The position numbers and the translations under genes were made by a program. DNA of 64,000 nt, from assembly GCA_032358255.1 (NCBI GenBank), contig JAULBX010021853.1:1-64000 (forward strand). Reading direction: 5' to 3'. Positions 60,432 through 64,000 of this stretch are shown in pieces (position 1 is the stretch's first letter; each line of letters opens with the position of its first letter). A model generated the notes under the pieces. That model saw only the letters and a list, made by a program, of their open reading frames with translations. It was not told the DNA's origin and made no database searches. This stretch comes from Heterotrichella gracilis. Taxonomy: Eukaryota > Sar > Xanthophyceae > Tribonematales > Xanthonemataceae.

Positions 60432-63400
60432 CTACTGCCCCCTTGGCGTGAAGTATAGGTGCAGGCCCTTGCCGGGGTGCAGCGTGAGGCGGTACGCCTC
60501 TGACGCCACCACCTCCTCCCACCCCCCCATCTTGGCTTCGTCCACGCTCACCCTGAACCTTGACAGCAGCACAGCCAGCACGGTGCGCGCCTCCATCAGT
60601 GCAAGGTGCTGCGGGGAAGGCACAATATAGTATAATAGGATTAATTTAACAGCAAAGTAGAGCAACTTTAGTTTGTGTGCGGAAAATGTATACTCTCGTC
60701 ACTATTCTTTATCAAGTTTCTGGTAAATGTCTACCCTGAACACGACAACATTGCCTCAATCTCGGAAAGGTGCTGAGGAAAAGGGGGCAAAACCGTGACA
60801 AGTCCAAAAAGTTAACAATTACCACAACATTGGCAAATTTACGTCATTTGATTTCACAGGAACAACTCCATCAAATCCATTAGCTGGCCAACTCTGCTAC
60901 CCCCAAATTGCCAAAACAGTGATAACATTTAAAGGCCAGCCCGTAATCCCAGCCCGTAATCCCCGCACCTGTCCAAGGCAGTCCTTGGGACCGTCAGAGA
61001 AGGGTGCAAAGCTCTTTTTCAGGCTGGCTGCATTGCCGCGCAGGGTGGGGCCGCTGGCCCCCTCGCCACCGCCTGCAAACACACGGGGAGCGCACAGAGT
61101 GAAAGGATGGGAAACCACACTTATTGCCATTGCATAAAGGATCTCCTGCCCTTTCTGAAAATTGATCCCTCAGTGCTGCATTAAAACCTTAATGCATATT
61201 TTCTAGGCAATCGTTTCAATGTAATTTCCGGCTGGCTGCGTTGCCACGCAGAGTGGCCCGCTGTAAACCTCGCCGCCGCCAACAACCACATGGGGAGTGC
61301 ATAGGGTGAAAACCACACCTATTGCCATGAAATGAAACGACCTCCTGCCACCTCTGTGAATTGACACCTCATTGCTGCATTAAATAAAACCTGAATGCAT
61401 ATTTTAATATCAAAATTTCTGGGCAACCGTTTCAATGTGATCCCCCCCTGGCTGCGTTGCCACGCAGGGTGGCCCGCTGTAATCCTCGCCCCTGTCAGCA
61501 ACCCCACAAGTAATGGACACCTCGAGGCAAATGGTACAGACAAAACATAGCCACACCGTGGGTTGGGTGTTAGGGTTTGTGGGGAGCCATGGCATATGGA
61601 GCAGGCCTGAGCCATGCCACATGGAGCAGGCCTGGAGCTCCTATTGGGCTCCTATTGGCTCCTATTGGGCTCCTATTGGGCTCCATGTGGCATGGCATAC
61701 GTGCCCCATGTGGAGCAGGTATGCATGCAACAATGTACACCTCCGCACACCTACACATACCATCCACACACCCCGTCCCTCACCTCCCCTCAGCCACCTT
61801 TCAGGCAGGAACTTGCCGGTGTGCATGCACTTGTCGGCTGCAACACGGCCCTAAACCCTACATACCGACAACCCTACATCCCACAACCCTGAAGGGTGTA
61901 CAGCACCATTGATATATCAGGCATACCTTCTCCCTACACGCACACCCCTCCACACCACCCCTTACAACACCCCCACCCCCACCCCCCACGCACCCGTACC
62001 ATCAGCACCCCCCGCCCCCTCCCCTCCCCTCAGCCACCGCTCAGGCAGGAACTTGCCGGGGTGCATGTAGTTGTTGGCTGTGTTGTGCAGGGCGTAGAAC
62101 GGCACCGCCACCAGCGTCCCCTTGGGTATCCGGTACCCGCTGAGGGTCATGTCCTTGTCAGTGATCCTGGGGAGGGAGTTGAACCAAGGGTGCATATTAA
62201 CATGCAGAAGGGAGGAGTGTGGTGTCTTATGCAGGCGAGTGTCAAGCATGAGCGGTGCATGTGGTTGTTAGCAGGGCATAGAATGGCACTGTCAACAGGG
62301 TGCCCTTGGGTATCCGGTACCCGCTGAGGGTCATGTCCTTGTCAGTGATCCTGGAGGGGACGGGGGCGATGCGCAAGGGGTAAAGACAGGAGGAGAGGGT
62401 GTGTTTCATGCAGAGGTGGGTTATCATGGGCTAGGATGGTAGATTTTGGAGGCTCTGAACAGGCCATAGGGCACCGCCACCAGGGTGCCTTTGGGTATCG
62501 GCTGAGGGTCACGTCCTTGTCAGTGATCCTGGGGAGGGGGCGGAATGGGGTGGTGTTATTGCATGATGATAGCAGATGGAGGCGGGGCGTTAATGTACAA
62601 AGAACGATGTTGGCGGCGCCTCCAAATCCCCCCACCCGCCACCCCCAGCGTAAGCAACAGGTGCCTGGACGCCATTATGTTTCAAATCCCTCCACCCCCA
62701 GCCCATCTAACCCCTACATCTACAACCTTCATGACTCCAACTCCATATGTCCGCACCTCCCAGTGCCTGTGGCGATGACAGTATGCAAGCGCATTGATTC
62801 CTTGAGCACCGCATTCAGGTAGTCCAACCTCCCCAGATCATCATACTCAATCTCCCTGGCGGCACCCCCCTTGCTACCTGGACCAACCAGCAGGCCAGCA
62901 GCCGCCAGCTGAGCATCGATCTTGTCGTGGATGTGGGGGTGGGCAGCAATCTCATACCTGCATCAATCAAAAGCAGGGGTACTCGGCTTCACTTTGATTG
63001 TTATTTATATTCAATCAAATGCAAGCGTTTATAAGGATATCCTATCTAAGGAGGGGATATCCAATATTGGTGAAAGTAGTTTCAAGCCCCGCTAGAAGTC
63101 GCACCTTATTGGTCGACAGTTTTTCTGGCATGTCACATAGTCCCAGTCTGAAAATGATGCTAGGGTTTTACTAGGGTCTGCTAGGATGTGCCTGCAGCTG
63201 TATGTCTGACACAGGCCACCTGTGTCAGCACAAACTGCCTGCTTTTTGACTGCATCTTGCTAGGGTTCATGCTAGGGTTTGCCACGTACAGCGTCCACCC
63301 CAGGGTGTGTGCGGTAGTCTCAAAACCCGCAAGGAGGAACATGGCCACGTTTGCCTGGAGCTGGATATTTTACACAAGGCCGTACGCCTCAAAACCATCT

Positions 63401-63634
63401 GCCTGGCTTTTGCTAGGGTGTTGTCAGGATTTTGTTAGGGTCTTGCTAGGGTCTTATTATGGTCTGATAGGGGTTTTGTCACTTACAGCGTCCACCCCAG
63501 GGTGTGTGCGGTAGTCTCAAAGCCCGCAAGGAGGAACATGGCCACGTTTGCCTGCAGCTGTATGTCTGACACAGGGCCGCCTGTCTTGAAGTCCCTCAGC
63601 CGCATGAGCGAGGCTCCGATGCTGGTGTCATTAT
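60432..63634 (-). CDS. Cytochrome P450, 5' part beyond window edge
   Basis: Exons in phase: 63634-63487, 62957-62757, 62166-62000, 61072-60969, 60608-60432 (TAG); about 265 C-terminal residues, roughly half a normal P450. Landmarks in order: I-helix AGFETTAHTLGW (oxygen-activating AGxET), YEIAAHPHIHDKI, K-helix KESMRLH (ExxR), YRIPKGTLVAVPFYALHN, PGKFLPERWL (the PERF-type motif), heme loop FAPFSDGPKDCLGQ with the Cys thiolate (Lys where Arg is usual), and a final beta region. It is a monooxygenase using O2 and NADPH via a reductase; substrate unknown. Sequence style resembles CYP3/CYP4-clan or algal P450s; I do not assign a family. Exons upstream of 63634 are outside the window or undefined. 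Four of five exons have ghost copies. Confidence 0.9.
61216..61500 (-). pseudogene. Two ghost copies of the P450 heme-loop exon (5' part)
   Basis: At 61230-61285 and 61440-61495, GGCTGCGTTGCCACGCAG(A/G)GTGG and neighbours repeat 61025-61072 (coding strand GASGPTLRGNAAS). Neither copy includes the Cys heme-loop codons. Flanking intron sequence (ATTGATCCCTCA../TTGACACCTCA..TGCTGCATTAAA) is duplicated too; period is about 205 bp. Confidence 0.85.
61611..61696. repeat. 17-bp perfect inverted repeat enclosing an 11-bp tandem repeat
   Basis: GCCATGCCACATGGAGC (61611-61627) and GCTCCATGTGGCATGGC (61680-61696) are exact reverse complements. The 52-bp loop is mostly four tandem CTCCTATTGGG units. Related GAGCCATGG.ATATGGAGCAGG lies just before. 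It may be a small hairpin element in a P450 intron. Confidence 0.9.
62255..62535 (-). pseudogene. Two ghost copies of the P450 exon 62166-62000
   Basis: Copy at 62262-62352 reads RITDKDMTLSGYRIPKGTLL then TVPFYAL, in frame with its own CCAG acceptor. Copy at 62465-62533 has a deletion (YRIPKGT lost, frame shifted). Both lack the PERW end. Period is about 185 bp. Confidence 0.85.
63273..63345 (-). pseudogene. Ghost copy of the P450 I-helix exon (3' part)
   Basis: Repeats 63486-63553 nearly base for base, giving NVAMFLLAGFETTAHTLGWT and a GTACGT donor in place of GTAAGT. A partial copy of the 5' part (CGCATGAGTGCAGCTCAGAT) is at 63812-63850. The 63487-63634 exon is the only complete one. Confidence 0.85.
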
Positions 63635-64000
63635 CTGACAAGGGAGAAATGGGCAGTGAGGGGGTCGGTCAGGCAATGACGGAGATAGTGCCAGGGACTC
63701 TAGGGCTTTTTTGTGGGGTATTTAGGGTTTTTATGTGGTTGAGGGTGATGTCTGAATGGGGGTTCAGGCTCAGGTCCAGGGGCCGCGGGGTAATGTTTGT
63801 AATGGGGTCCCTGAGGCGCATGAGTGCAGCTCAGATGCTGGTGCTGTCAGCAGCAGGAGGGCAGGGAGGCGGAAACAGATGTAGGAGGAGATGTGTGCAG
63901 AATTCAGTCTGGCAGGGCAAGTACGGGGCCCCTTTTGGGAATGTGGGGAGGCTTGTGGAATTTCATGTGAGGAGGTGTGGGGTGTTGGGCACCGTAAGCC

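Overview
The window is nuclear DNA from an intron-rich eukaryote, most likely a green alga. I see no bacterial operons, ribosome binding sites, rRNA or tRNA genes. Genes are split into short exons (typically 65-240 nt) joined by GT-AG introns that keep reading phase. Plant-type TTTAGGG/CCCTAAA motifs are scattered through introns and spacers. The protein set has a plant/algal flavour: a C2 plus class-3 lipase, a Hippo/MST-type Ste20 kinase with a plant SIK1-like C-terminus, a plant-type SVOP/NiaP transporter and a tyrosine-kinase-like kinase. A prasinophyte such as a pyramimonadalean is a guess only. Gene models below were built by hand from splice sites and phase.

Layout, left to right. Minus strand: a Pro/Thr/Lys/Glu repeat exon cut by the left edge (1-245); an unrecognised secreted protein (2789-5792); a C2-domain class-3 lipase (7881-13292 and upstream); a Ste20/MST kinase (15544-21370); a BTB-BACK protein (about 23277-24847 and both ways); a YkvA/DUF1232 membrane protein (26281-28177). 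Polarity then switches at a divergent spacer (28.2-29.6 kb). Plus strand: a Dus3-like tRNA-dihydrouridine synthase (29622-34102); WDR13-like WD40 protein (35264-39210); TKL kinase (42357-46439); SVOP/NiaP-like MFS transporter (50014-54830); a signal-peptide glycosyltransferase (56104-59280). A minus-strand cytochrome P450 (60432-63634) runs off the right edge.

Five models close completely in frame from a candidate ATG/GTG-proximal start to a stop: secreted protein, Ste20 kinase (639 aa), YkvA protein (254 aa), Dus3-like enzyme (up to 499 aa) and glycosyltransferase (456 aa). The genes have no obvious shared pathway; they look like ordinary housekeeping, signalling and lipid-metabolism neighbours.

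The most striking feature is structural. Nearly every gene carries nearby degenerate copies of its own exons, with flanking splice sites, inside its introns or 3' flank ('ghost exons'). The lipase nucleophile-elbow exon, the kinase P-loop exon and two P450 exons each occur about three times. Some copies keep frame and splice signals, so they could be alternative exons; others have frameshifts or lack donors. This suggests a genome-wide process of short-range (about 60-250 bp) tandem duplication as a source of introns and exons. It is the signal here I would chase first.
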